Assembly: GCA_036141575.1 (NCBI GenBank)
Contig: JAYZXF010000017.1
Span: forward strand, 142,077-206,076
Direction: 5' to 3'
Length of the DNA: 64,000 bases
DNA from: Pseudomonadota bacterium
GTDB taxonomy: Bacteria; Pseudomonadota; Alphaproteobacteria; UBA2136; JAPKEQ01
Below the pieces are notes generated by a model. That model did not search any database and was not told the origin of the DNA. It saw only the letters and a program-made list of their open reading frames with translations. Positions 8,160 through 15,733 of the stretch are shown piece by piece (the stretch's first letter is position 1; each line of letters opens with the position of its first letter). Position numbers and translations under genes: made by a program.

Positions 8160-9053
8160 ATGAGACATTTTCTTGTTGATACTGGGGCCCACGTTATTCG
8201 CGGCTCCAACGCAGGGCGTCCAAAAGCGACCTGTGAAGATCGTGCTGATGCGACCGATGAATTGGTTATGGTGTTTGATGGGGCCTCGAGCCTTGATGAT
8301 GCACCTCGCTTTCTTGGTGGACGTATGTCTGCTGGGGAATATGCTGCCAAGGTTACCGAAGCTTCTTTGCAAATCTCCCTGCTGGCAAGCCCTGAAGGCA
8401 CAGCTGCAGATTTGCTTGCTGAAGCCAATCGTCTGCTTGCTACGCAAATTACAGACGAATTTATGAAGCAGGGCCTAATTGATCCGCCAAAGCACCACCG
8501 CCCGGTAACGGCAGCGGCCCTTGTTCGGATTCATGATGATGGCACCTACAGCTGGGCCATTGCAGGTGATTGCCAAATTGTCGTCTATGACCATGATGGC
8601 AACTACACGCAATTGCGTAAGCAGTATGCTGGTGAGCCGCATGAAGCGGAACGCCACGCCAAGCGCAAAGAAATAGAGCAAGCCGAAGGCCGCTCTGTTG
8701 ATATGAATCACCCAGTGCTGAAAAAGTTGTATGAAGATCGTGTTAGATATCACAATGCCGTTTATCCCATTCTTAATGGGGAGGCAATCTTTGACGACAT
8801 CATCCAGCGGCCTCAATGGTCTGGGCGTGACTCCATGGAGAATGTGGCCGGCTTTATTGCTTACACAGATGGTGCCAACTGGCCCCATTTTGATCCTCTG
8901 GAAGTTGATTCACTGGCGACCACGGTTATTGAAGAAGGCGTGGAAGCGTACTTGGGTGAGCTTCTTGATGAGCTTGATTCAAAACCTTTCCATGACGACA
9001 TCGCCATTGCTGCAGCGTCAACGGTTCACCCTTGTGATCCTGACAGTTATTGA
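8160..9053 (+). CDS. Divergent PP2C-family (PPM) protein phosphatase
   Basis: 297 residues. PPM landmarks occur in order: CEDR near residue 24, VFDGASS near residue 38 (metal-binding Asp-Gly), IAGDCQIVVYD near residue 140 (equivalent of GDSR), YTDGANWP near residue 238 and HDDIAIAA near residue 282 (DD metal ligands). The family removes phosphate from Ser/Thr using two metals. The N-terminal R-x-N-E-D box is altered, and an insert near residues 155-215 replaces part of the fold, so substrate and activity are uncertain. No membrane segment. Single-gene unit with its own terminator. Confidence 0.7.
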   Translation: MRHFLVDTGAHVIRGSNAGRPKATCEDRADATDELVMVFDGASSLDDAPRFLGGRMSAGEYAAKVTEASLQISLLASPEGTAADLLAEANRLLATQITDEFMKQGLIDPPKHHRPVTAAALVRIHDDGTYSWAIAGDCQIVVYDHDGNYTQLRKQYAGEPHEAERHAKRKEIEQAEGRSVDMNHPVLKKLYEDRVRYHNAVYPILNGEAIFDDIIQRPQWSGRDSMENVAGFIAYTDGANWPHFDPLEVDSLATTVIEEGVEAYLGELLDELDSKPFHDDIAIAAASTVHPCDPDSY

Positions 9054-9077
9054 GCGTGAAAACGATAAAGAAACATG

Positions 9078-9108
9078 ACACCCCCCAAGAAATTGGGGGG
9101 TGTTTTTT
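9078..9108 (+). terminator. Terminator of the PP2C gene
   Basis: ACACCCCCC / GGGGGGTGT stem, loop AAGAAATT, then eight T. ACGAT lies upstream of it. Confidence 0.85.
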
Positions 9109-9187
9109 TTGTTTTTTCTATTCTTGCTTGCTGCCTGTCTTTCATTTTGAAAATCATAGATTTTGCAAAATAAAATCCATCGCAAGC

Positions 9188-9320
9188 TTTTGTCTTGGTT
9201 TAAAGCATATTTTATTCAAAAATAATACTCCGTCTTATTTTTAGCTGCTTTAAACCGCTCGCAGGCCCTGAGGCCTGCGGCTCGGCTACCCGCCTCGCGC
9301 TCGGGTAGGCGGCTGCCGTT
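9188..9320. repeat. Intergenic repeat, TTTAAAGC family (copy 2)
   Basis: GTCTTGGTTTAAAGC, inner AAAAATAA / TTATTTTT, GCTTTAAACC, then GCTCGCAGG and hairpins GGCCCTGAGGCC and CTACCCGCC / GGGTAGGCGG. Same order and spacing as the copy at 3262-3360. The gap 9109-9366 holds nothing else. Confidence 0.75.
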
Positions 9321-9366
9321 GTATTTCTCCTTGTGAAACACTTCAAAATTCAGCATTATCATCTGC

Positions 9367-9747
9367 ATGAAATATATTTTAAGCCTCATTCTTCTATTTT
9401 CCCTCTCTGCTTGTGCCTGGCAGCAAACGCTTTATGAAAAACGCCTGCATAACTGGCATGGCAAACATCGTGATGAGCTTTTACGTGTATGGGGCCAGCC
9501 TGTGATGGTGCAGCCATACGCAAAAGATAAAGAGATTTACATGTACCAGTACAGCCGTACGATTAAAACAGAGGCAATACACCCGTATAGTACGTTTGAT
9601 AATGTCGACGGGCATATTGTGCCTGTGAGACGAGGGTACACACCTGCAAGGATGAGAAATGAGCGTTGTGAATATCGCTTTATTGTTCTACCAAATGATA
9701 TTATTGAATCTGTAACGTGGCGCGGTAACGCCTGCGGTAAGCTTTAG
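9367..9747 (+). CDS. Small lipoprotein, unknown
   Basis: 126 residues; signal sequence ending in the lipobox LSAC, so the mature protein starts at Cys16 and is lipid-anchored. WHGKHRDELLRVWGQPV is the pattern seen in small outer-membrane lipoproteins with a short helix-strand module. Two more cysteines near the end (NERCEYRF, NACGKL) could form a disulfide. It converges with the 9744 gene, the stop codons overlapping by four bases. Confidence 0.75.
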   Translation: MKYILSLILLFSLSACAWQQTLYEKRLHNWHGKHRDELLRVWGQPVMVQPYAKDKEIYMYQYSRTIKTEAIHPYSTFDNVDGHIVPVRRGYTPARMRNERCEYRFIVLPNDIIESVTWRGNACGKL

Positions 9748-10100
9748 TTTGTTTCTAGAAAAGGCTTAACAAGGTCAGGCAATTCTTTGCTGTTGCAGGC
9801 AAAGTATTTCACAGAAGGTGAGAAAGCAGGAATATCCATTGCAGACATCGACACTTCTAAGCCACTTTCACATTCAAGAAGCAGTGTGTGATAGGTCTCT
9901 AAAATTTCATTAAATTCGGCAGTGTGCTTTTCACAGTCCGTAGGGGTTCTTCGAACACTATCTGTTTCAGCCATATGTACAGCTGTATCCCATTGGTACT
10001 TCATCAGGTGAGAGAGCTGAGAGCATACCGGCATAGGAAGAGGGCTTTCAGCCGTAGCAAGGCTTGGCAGTAAAAGTAGAGCTGAAAGCAGGTATTTCAT
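9744..10100 (-). CDS. Secreted protein, paralogue of its upstream neighbour
   Basis: 118 residues with a signal peptide ending near ATA at residue 17. Conserved cysteines and the pattern FNEILETY ... IPAF.P ... YFAC ... ELP match the protein encoded just upstream (10100-10513), so the two arose by tandem duplication. The start overlaps the upstream stop by one base (TAATG), which implies translational coupling. Function unknown. Confidence 0.7.
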   Translation of the reverse strand: MKYLLSALLLLPSLATAESPLPMPVCSQLSHLMKYQWDTAVHMAETDSVRRTPTDCEKHTAEFNEILETYHTLLLECESGLEVSMSAMDIPAFSPSVKYFACNSKELPDLVKPFLETN

Positions 10101-10513
10101 TATTTAGATGTTTCTTCTTTAATTTTAGGCAGGTCAAAGCCAAAGCAGCAGTAGTAACCATTACCAATCGGCTTAAACTTTGGTAGGTTCTTCACTTCAC
10201 GCATTTTGATATTGTTATCCTCACGTGCGCAACGTTTAGACATCTTTTTGTAAGGCTCTAGAATATTATCAAAGCTGAGTTTGGCAAGGGTACAGTTGTA
10301 CTTCGCCATTTTACAGTGGTTTTGGATTTCTGTTTTGTTTTCTATTGCATCTGACCAGTTTTTTTCAGCTTGATGGTAAAGACGGTAGCATGGGTCAAAG
10401 CCTTTGAGGCTAGGCATCGATAGAAAGGCGAGTCTTTCTTCTTGAATCAGAGAGTCCTCAGCAGTTGCAGAAGCGCTCATAAAGAGCAGGAAAGAAGCCA
10501 GAAGGATGCGCAT
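10100..10513 (-). CDS. Secreted Cys-containing protein, unknown
   Basis: 137 residues from the ATG at 10513, which has AAGGT upstream; the longer start at 10537 adds a basic octapeptide. Signal peptide ends near ATA. Mature protein: DPCYRLYHQ, NW..A, C, C, FDNILEPYKK, C, LPKF.P and YYCC.....LP, shared with the next gene. The number of cysteines suggests a disulfide-stabilised periplasmic protein. It is the first gene of a two-gene operon. Confidence 0.7.
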   Translation of the reverse strand: MRILLASFLLFMSASATAEDSLIQEERLAFLSMPSLKGFDPCYRLYHQAEKNWSDAIENKTEIQNHCKMAKYNCTLAKLSFDNILEPYKKMSKRCAREDNNIKMREVKNLPKFKPIGNGYYCCFGFDLPKIKEETSK

Positions 10514-10555
10514 AAATTGACCTTTTATCTTTATCATTTTCTTATAGAGTTACAC

Positions 10556-10588
10556 AAAAGCCCGCCCCATTCAAGGGCGGGCTTTAAA
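10556..10588 (-). terminator. Terminator of the 10604 gene
   Basis: AAAGCCCGCC / GGCGGGCTTT stem; on the minus strand ACGATTT lies between stop codon and stem. Confidence 0.8.
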
Positions 10589-10603
10589 TCGTTTCCAGTT
10601 TAT

Positions 10604-11182
10604 TTATTTCAGATCTGCGGGCATAGACTTAGCCGACAGAATCACCTGTTTCATTTTTGATCCCATCACATGAGATTCATGAATGGTTTCAACGAGAAGG
10701 CCTGTTGCCAGCAAAAAAGCGAGGGCCTTTTCCTCACCTTGGGACAGGCGGTAAGCCAGCTTTTTGCCGAGGAAGGTATCTACAAACGTCGCACGGCGGC
10801 TGTTTTGGTAGATACTTAAGGTCTCACTTTGCAGGCCATTCAAAATCATGACATGCGCAGGCACATCACGGCGACCTTTCGGGCAGTTGGCAAGGATCTT
10901 ATCCAGATGCACATTCACTTCAAGGTAGGGGAAGTTCATGTAGTAATGCTCTTCGCCAAGACTTGCGTAGCCTTTTTCAATCAGGCTTTTTAGGCCGCGG
11001 CGCTGGGCTTTGGGCATATCCATAAAATCTTGATTGCCCATGCCGGCGTAGTACTCCCAAACAAATTCAGCAAAACCATGCGGGTTTTCATCCTGAGGAA
11101 TCGCACGAGCATAGCTGGGCGAAGGTTGGGTCACACGACGTTGGTACATAATCATGAAGGCGCGTTCATCTTCAGTGAACAT
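10604..11182 (-). CDS. Unknown soluble protein, 192 aa
   Basis: Start at 11182 set by AGGAGAG. Mostly helical, no signal peptide or membrane segment. Features: an acidic-basic N-terminus (FTEDERAFMIMYQRR), aromatic-rich EFVWEYYAGM near residue 40, and a histidine-methionine tail (ETIHESHVMGSKM). Complete single-gene unit with promoter at 11236-11264 and terminator. No family recognised. Confidence 0.65.
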   Translation of the reverse strand: MFTEDERAFMIMYQRRVTQPSPSYARAIPQDENPHGFAEFVWEYYAGMGNQDFMDMPKAQRRGLKSLIEKGYASLGEEHYYMNFPYLEVNVHLDKILANCPKGRRDVPAHVMILNGLQSETLSIYQNSRRATFVDTFLGKKLAYRLSQGEEKALAFLLATGLLVETIHESHVMGSKMKQVILSAKSMPADLK

Positions 11183-11235
11183 ATGTCTCTCCTGTTAGAG
11201 AAGGGGAAAGGAATAGAAGGTGTTTGATGGGCAAA

Positions 11236-11264
11236 AATATACGCCTGTCAAAATTCTCACGCAA
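11236..11264 (-). promoter_or_regulatory. Promoter of the 10604-11182 gene
   Basis: On the minus strand TTGCGT, 17-base spacer, TATATT; followed by a pyrimidine-rich leader and AGGAGAG. Confidence 0.6.
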
Positions 11265-11265
11265 C

Positions 11266-11294
11266 AAAAAAGGCTGGAATGACCAGCCTTTTTA
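11266..11294 (-). terminator. Terminator of the 11302 gene
   Basis: AAAAAGGCTGG / CCAGCCTTTTT stem; GCGATTT directly follows the stop. Confidence 0.8.
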
Positions 11295-11301
11295 AATCGC
11301 T

Positions 11302-11916
11302 TTAGCTGGAGTAAATATAACTCGGCAGCTTGGTTCTGTCAGGGGTCATTGTTGTGAGCAGCAGACTATAAAAAGGAGAGGGGTACTCTGCTGGAATAAA
11401 GACTTTTTTCTGCACCAGAGTGTCCATGCCTTTCAGCTCGTCTTCTGTCATGGGATGCAAGTCTACATGCCCAGCGCCAGAGTTTGTGACCCATACATAT
11501 TGGGTCAGATTACCTTTATGCAGGGAATCCACGCGGTCAATACCAAGAGGGCCGAAATTCCATTTTGGAATATTGCGGTGCTTTTGGATGATGAGTTGCT
11601 CGCAAAGCGTAAAACCATCCTTTGCCAGTTTATGGCAATAGCGGAGCTCTGCTGGCGGATTTCTATGGCTTGCAACAACAGCAATGCAGGTGTTTTCTGG
11701 GATGTGACCAACATTCATAATCGGGGAGAGAACCTTAATCGCAGTGCCACTCATAATGGCTTTTTGCAAATATTTGGACTCTTCATCTCCCAAAAACTGG
11801 GGCACTTCTCCAGCAAGACCCGTATAAAAAATACCAACGCCATTGGTACTGATGTAGAGCTGAATGTTTGGGTTAGATAGTAAGCTATCCACAAGCAGCT
11901 TGGTTGTCATTTTCAT
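11302..11916 (-). CDS. Unknown protein, tandem paralogue of the 12026 gene
   Basis: 204 residues, start with GAGG eight bases upstream. N-terminal TKLLVDSLLSNPNI then IS.NGVG, and GTAIKVLSPI near residue 55, match TKLAVEGLLANPAV, DANGFG and GTAVKVLEPI in the protein at 12026-12604. The pattern suggests a small alpha-beta sensor-like domain followed by a variable half, but no named family is recognised. It has its own promoter and terminator, so the pair is not an operon. Confidence 0.65.
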   Translation of the reverse strand: MKMTTKLLVDSLLSNPNIQLYISTNGVGIFYTGLAGEVPQFLGDEESKYLQKAIMSGTAIKVLSPIMNVGHIPENTCIAVVASHRNPPAELRYCHKLAKDGFTLCEQLIIQKHRNIPKWNFGPLGIDRVDSLHKGNLTQYVWVTNSGAGHVDLHPMTEDELKGMDTLVQKKVFIPAEYPSPFYSLLLTTMTPDRTKLPSYIYSS

Positions 11917-11962
11917 GAGTCAAACCTCACGTAAAAAAGGAAAGAAAAATAAAGGATTCTTT

Positions 11963-11991
11963 TTTATAGAGCGAGGCTTATGTGCTGGCAA
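11963..11991 (-). promoter_or_regulatory. Promoter of the 11302-11916 gene
   Basis: TTGCCA, 17-base spacer, TATAAA on the minus strand. The paralogue at 12026 has the nearly identical TTGCCA-17-TATAAC. Confidence 0.7.
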
Positions 11992-11992
11992 C

Positions 11993-12023
11993 AAAAAAGG
12001 CAGAGTTGAACTCTGCCTTTTTT
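11993..12023 (-). terminator. Terminator of the 12026 gene
   Basis: AAAAAAGGCAGAGTT / AACTCTGCCTTTTTT perfect stem. Confidence 0.85.
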
Positions 12024-12025
12024 GA

Positions 12026-12604
12026 TTATCTTTCGATTTGTGCGAGATAGCACGGTGTTTCGATACCCGTTGGTTTTTCAAACTGGATAGAGAGCTTTCC
12101 GCTGCCAATGAGCTCTTTCAAGCCTTGAGACTCTGCATCAGAAAGTTCTCTGAGGCTTACATCACCTTCAATGCCAAAGGCTGCCCACAAAAAGTCTGCT
12201 GTTTGGGCATTATTTTCAGTGGCAAACACCTTGGTTGGCGGTGTGTAATCTTCCTTGTGGTAATCCAAAGCTTTCAGGAAAGCCTGCGCATTGAGGCTAT
12301 AGCCTTTGGCGCTGAGGTCTTTGCAATACAGCTTGTTTGCTGTGGGCATATACTGAGCTGAAACCACAGCCACAAGAGTACCGAGCGGAAACTGTTCCGA
12401 TTCAAAAATCGGCTCAAGCACCTTAACGGCAGTGCCAATGGCAAGGGCGTCTTGCAGATACATGCTTTCTTGGGCGCCAATGAGCGCAGGTTTCTCCAAA
12501 CCGCGGTACATCATGTAGCCAAAACCATTTGCATCAACATAAACGGTGACGGCAGGGTTGGCGAGCAAGCCTTCTACAGCCAGTTTGGTGGATAGGTTTG
12601 TCAA
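12026..12604 (-). CDS. Unknown protein, tandem paralogue of the 11302 gene
   Basis: 192 residues with a TTG start at 12604, supported by GGAGG eight bases upstream; no better ATG exists. It shares the N-terminal 60 to 110 residues with its neighbour, including a GTxVAVVSA / CIAVVAS strand near residue 75. The C-terminal half differs. No transmembrane segment. Same unit architecture as its paralogue. Confidence 0.65.
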   Translation of the reverse strand: MTNLSTKLAVEGLLANPAVTVYVDANGFGYMMYRGLEKPALIGAQESMYLQDALAIGTAVKVLEPIFESEQFPLGTLVAVVSAQYMPTANKLYCKDLSAKGYSLNAQAFLKALDYHKEDYTPPTKVFATENNAQTADFLWAAFGIEGDVSLRELSDAESQGLKELIGSGKLSIQFEKPTGIETPCYLAQIER

Positions 12605-12650
12605 AGGGTATTCCTCCAGAAAACGGAAAGGTGGGTAAAAGCGAAGGGCT

Positions 12651-12679
12651 GTTATAGCGGTAAGGCTCCCTCATGGCAA
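12651..12679 (-). promoter_or_regulatory. Promoter of the 12026-12604 gene
   Basis: TTGCCA (12674-12679), 17-base spacer, TATAAC (12651-12656) on the minus strand. Confidence 0.7.
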
Positions 12680-12689
12680 TATAAAAAAA

Positions 12690-12713
12690 GAGCAGGCCCG
12701 AAGGGGCCTACTC
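12690..12713 (-). terminator. Terminator of the 12730 gene
   Basis: GAG-AGGCCC / GGGCCT-CTC stem with single bulges, loop GAA; ACGAA upstream. Confidence 0.7.
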
Positions 12714-12729
12714 AAATGTTTCGTTTTCC

Positions 12730-13185
12730 TCAGCCTTGAGCTTCTTGCAGAGCTTGCTGAATAGCAAATTTTTGTGCAAGTCCTTCAGGACGAGCCATAG
12801 GACGTTTGGAGATTGCAGGCGCGCTGCTTACAGCAGGGCGCATTACAGGGCGCAGAGACCTTGTGACAGCACCGCTTGCATTGGTGATAACAGCTGGCTG
12901 AATGTCTTCAGCAGTGTCGCCAGCGCGGGCAGTGAATGCAACCTCAACATAGTGGTTGATGTTGTTGGTCACGGTCATGCGCAAGCCCCTCCATTCATGC
13001 TTCCACCATGTGGACACACGATCGCTTACGCCGGTTGCGTCATCAAAGTCTTGAACAATGCCAGCGTAGTATGCTGGGTAGTCCTGAATGGCAAGAGGTT
13101 CCCCCTTGCTGATAAAGTTACCAATTTGTCCCCAGCCAGCGGCGGAAACAATTGCGGCGATTGCGAAGATACGTACAGTTTTCAT
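12730..13185 (-). CDS. Exported or anchored protein, unknown, 151 aa
   Basis: N-terminal hydrophobic stretch (VRIFAIAAIVSAAGW) acts as signal peptide or anchor. About 70 residues of a beta-type domain follow, with WWKHEWRGLRMTVTNN near residue 60, then a low-complexity Pro/Arg/Ala tail. The layout fits a small periplasmic protein with a disordered tail. Start supported by AAAGGAAAA. No family recognised. Confidence 0.6.
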   Translation of the reverse strand: MKTVRIFAIAAIVSAAGWGQIGNFISKGEPLAIQDYPAYYAGIVQDFDDATGVSDRVSTWWKHEWRGLRMTVTNNINHYVEVAFTARAGDTAEDIQPAVITNASGAVTRSLRPVMRPAVSSAPAISKRPMARPEGLAQKFAIQQALQEAQG

Positions 13186-13444
13186 CTCTAGGTTTTCCTT
13201 TAAGCTCGATGAAATTCAAAAATGCACCAGAACAGTGCAACGAAGCCTGCCTCATAGAACAGGATAAAGCGGTACGGTAGGTTTGCCTTTCGGGCATTAT
13301 TAAGTACTACCGAAGGCTCATACTTTCTTATAGAGAAGAGGGGAAGTTTTTCCTGAACAAAAAAATGACTTGCTGAGAGTGGGGTGTATGAATACAATCT
13401 TTGCACAATTAAATCTGTGATTCTCTTTTTATCAGGAGTAGGCA

Positions 13445-14290
13445 ATGAAAGCTGCCTTTACTGCACTCTTCCTGATGTTCTCCCTCTTTGCAATTCCTGC
13501 TAAAGCAACACCGCTTTACTACTATTTTGACCAACTTTGGCTCCAGCAACATATGCCCGGCTACTCTGCTTACCAGTTAGAGCGCTTTGGGCGTCATTTG
13601 CTCCCAAGCTATGGTGTCACGGATGAAGAACGTGACTTTGTTGCTGGTTTTGAGCACCGTGAGCTGTTGAAGCAATGTTCGGTTGATCTTGTAGGAACGC
13701 GCGTAGATCCACATTACCCCGGGTATAAAAGTGGATGCACACAGGGTTTTGGTTACGATATGGGCGTTCGGCGGCAGCCTCGTACCTATCGTGATTTGCA
13801 AACAATAATGCCAGCCCGTAAGGCGCTGATCTGTTCTCAAAGGTATAGTACAAGCCCTTTGGAAAGCTGGCATGCAAAACGGAGCAAGAAAGCTTTGAAT
13901 TATTGCCCATTGAACCATGAAGATGACATTTGTACACTGAACTGTGTCCAAGCGTTTAACCTTCTGGATCAGCAGGTTTACAAAGCAAAGCGCCGTATTC
14001 TTAAGCGTGCAGAAGCAGATGGGCTCACGTTTACAGCCCAGCAGCTTCAGGCTCTTATTTCATTGGATTATAATAATCCTGTGTTTGTGAGTAACTCCAC
14101 GCTACTGTGGGAACATCTTGTCGAAGAAGACCATGAGCAAGTTGTACGTCAAATTGTGCGCAATAGCGGTAGCCAAAAGGTGAGAGCCTTGCAGAACCGC
14201 CGTAACAGAGAAGCGCTGATCTATCTGCTAGGATCAGGCTATGAGTACACGGAAGCACGCCGGATTATTAACCGGCATAAGCGATATTGA
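13445..14290 (+). CDS. Secreted lysozyme-like (GH24-type fold) protein
   Basis: 281 residues with a signal peptide (cleavage after AKA, about residue 20). The C-terminal third has the GH24 layout: QLQALISLDYNNPVF, STLLWEHL, then LQNRRNREALIYLLG, as in phage endolysins (LxSFxxNxG, STLL, RRxxE). Upstream, FEHRELLKQ and CTQGFGYDMG could correspond to the catalytic Glu and Thr-Ile-Gly-Tyr-Gly regions, with a Cys-containing insert between them. If active it would cleave peptidoglycan in the periplasm. The family link is by pattern only. Confidence 0.5.
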   Translation: MKAAFTALFLMFSLFAIPAKATPLYYYFDQLWLQQHMPGYSAYQLERFGRHLLPSYGVTDEERDFVAGFEHRELLKQCSVDLVGTRVDPHYPGYKSGCTQGFGYDMGVRRQPRTYRDLQTIMPARKALICSQRYSTSPLESWHAKRSKKALNYCPLNHEDDICTLNCVQAFNLLDQQVYKAKRRILKRAEADGLTFTAQQLQALISLDYNNPVFVSNSTLLWEHLVEEDHEQVVRQIVRNSGSQKVRALQNRRNREALIYLLGSGYEYTEARRIINRHKRY

Positions 14291-14320
14291 TAAGAGCAAG
14301 GAAACTTGCTCTTATTTTTT
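14289..14320 (+). terminator. Terminator of the lysozyme-like gene
   Basis: ATAAGAGCAAG / CTTGCTCTTAT stem followed by eight T. Confidence 0.85.
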
Positions 14321-14354
14321 TTCGTGCAAAGAGCAGAGGGAAGGCGTAGAATTA

Positions 14355-14436
14355 AATTCCGTTGAGAGACCTATTTTTAGAGGCAGCCGTCAACGGACTT
14401 TTTTATTTTAGCGGCTCTGCGCTCAAAGCAGCCTCT
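14355..14436 (+). promoter_or_regulatory. Possible attenuator in the glnII leader
   Basis: CCGTTGA (14359-14365) pairs with TCAACGG (14390-14396), and ACTTTTTTATTTT follows: a terminator-like hairpin 75 bases before the glnII start. Bases AGAGGC (14379-14384) inside it can instead pair with GCCTCT (14431-14436), giving a competing fold. Not an assignable known riboswitch class. Confidence 0.45.
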
Positions 14437-14473
14437 CACGGCAACAATAACCAATAAAAATGGAACATGTCTT

Positions 14474-15607
14474 ATGCATTTCGCAAAAGTAGAATACATC
14501 TGGCTAGATGGTGGCAAAACACAAGAGCCGCGCTCAAAAACTAAAATCATTGCAACAGAAACAGAGCTGACTCTTAAAGATTTAGATCAGTGGAGCTTTG
14601 ATGGCTCATCAACACTGCAAGCAGAAGGGACAGATTCTGACTGTCTTCTTGAGCCTGTATGTATGGTTGAAGACCCAATCCGTGGCCCAGGGAACTACCT
14701 TGCGCTTTGTGAAGTGTTAAACCCAGATGGTACACCGCACGCAACAAACCAGCGTGCACGCCTACGTGCCCTTATGGATATGGGCGGTGACGCGCAAGAC
14801 GCTTGGGTTGGTTTTGAGCAAGAGTACACCCTTTATAAAGGTGGTCGTCCACTTGGTTGGCCTGAAAACGGCTACCCAGCACCACAAGGTCAGTACTACT
14901 GTGGTGTGGGTTCCGATAACGTATTTGGCCGTGAGCTTGCAGAAGACCACATGGTGGCTTGTATGGAAGCTGGCCTTTGCTTTTACGGTATTAACGCCGA
15001 AGTTATGCCGGGACAGTGGGAGTTCCAAATTGGTTACCGTGGTGTAGATAGCGAAAGCGCGGATCCACTCACAATGAGTGACCACCTATGGCTAGGCCGC
15101 TGGATGCTGTATCGTCTTGCTGAACTTGAAGGTGTTGTTGTGACATTTGATAACAAGCCAGAAAAAGGTGAGTGGAACGGTGCTGGTCTGCACACAAACT
15201 ACTCAACAAAAGATATGCGCGACCCTAAGAAGGGCTGGAAGACAATTGAAACAGCATGTGAAGCTCTTAAGAAGCGTCACAAGCTGCATACGGACCACTA
15301 CGGTGAAGGCCTTGCTGAGCGTCTAATTGGTGCGCTTGAAACAAGCTCTATGACAAAGTTCAACTGGGGCACGGCTAACCGTACAACGTCTATCCGTATT
15401 CCTCGCCCTGTGGCAACAAAAGGCTACGGCTACATGGAAGACCGTCGTCCGGGTGCAAACGCTGACCCTTACACGATCTCTAACCGCCTGCTGGAAACAA
15501 CAGTGATGGGCTTTGAAGGCAAAGAGACGATCGAAACATGGATTAAGAACGGTAAAGTCACACTTAAGGCGCCAGGTGAAGGCAAAGTTAAGCTGAAAGT
15601 TGCTTAA
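14474..15607 (+). CDS. glnII: Type II (eukaryote-like) glutamine synthetase
   Basis: 377 residues. N-terminal beta-grasp part carries WSFDGSST near residue 40. The catalytic part carries GFEQEYTLY near residue 115, NAEVMPGQWEFQIG, GAGLHTNYST and, near residue 300, WGTANRTTSIRIPR. It makes glutamine from glutamate, ammonia and ATP in the cytoplasm. GSII lacks the adenylylation loop of bacterial GSI; in rhizobia and relatives it is controlled at transcription by nitrogen status. No GSI gene or PII gene is in the window. The leader may contain an attenuator. Confidence 0.95.
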   Translation: MHFAKVEYIWLDGGKTQEPRSKTKIIATETELTLKDLDQWSFDGSSTLQAEGTDSDCLLEPVCMVEDPIRGPGNYLALCEVLNPDGTPHATNQRARLRALMDMGGDAQDAWVGFEQEYTLYKGGRPLGWPENGYPAPQGQYYCGVGSDNVFGRELAEDHMVACMEAGLCFYGINAEVMPGQWEFQIGYRGVDSESADPLTMSDHLWLGRWMLYRLAELEGVVVTFDNKPEKGEWNGAGLHTNYSTKDMRDPKKGWKTIETACEALKKRHKLHTDHYGEGLAERLIGALETSSMTKFNWGTANRTTSIRIPRPVATKGYGYMEDRRPGANADPYTISNRLLETTVMGFEGKETIETWIKNGKVTLKAPGEGKVKLKVA

Positions 15608-15703
15608 TTAAGCATAGGCTTGCTATACGCTCGCGAAGTATGAGGTTGCACCGATGTGTTGGCCTTGTAGAGTGTAGAACGAAGTGTAGCCAAAAAAGTA
15701 ACT

Positions 15704-15733
15704 AAAAACGCCCGCAATCGCGGGCGTTTTTTT
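15704..15733. terminator. Bidirectional terminator between glnII and the 15733 gene
   Basis: AAAACGCCCGC / GCGGGCGTTTT stem with loop AATC; T run on the plus side, A run on the other. Confidence 0.85.

Noticed and set aside
13200..13445. Open frame of 81 codons on the minus strand upstream of the lysozyme-like gene
   Set aside because: It covers that gene's promoter and start region, has no ribosome-binding site and shows no protein-like conservation pattern.
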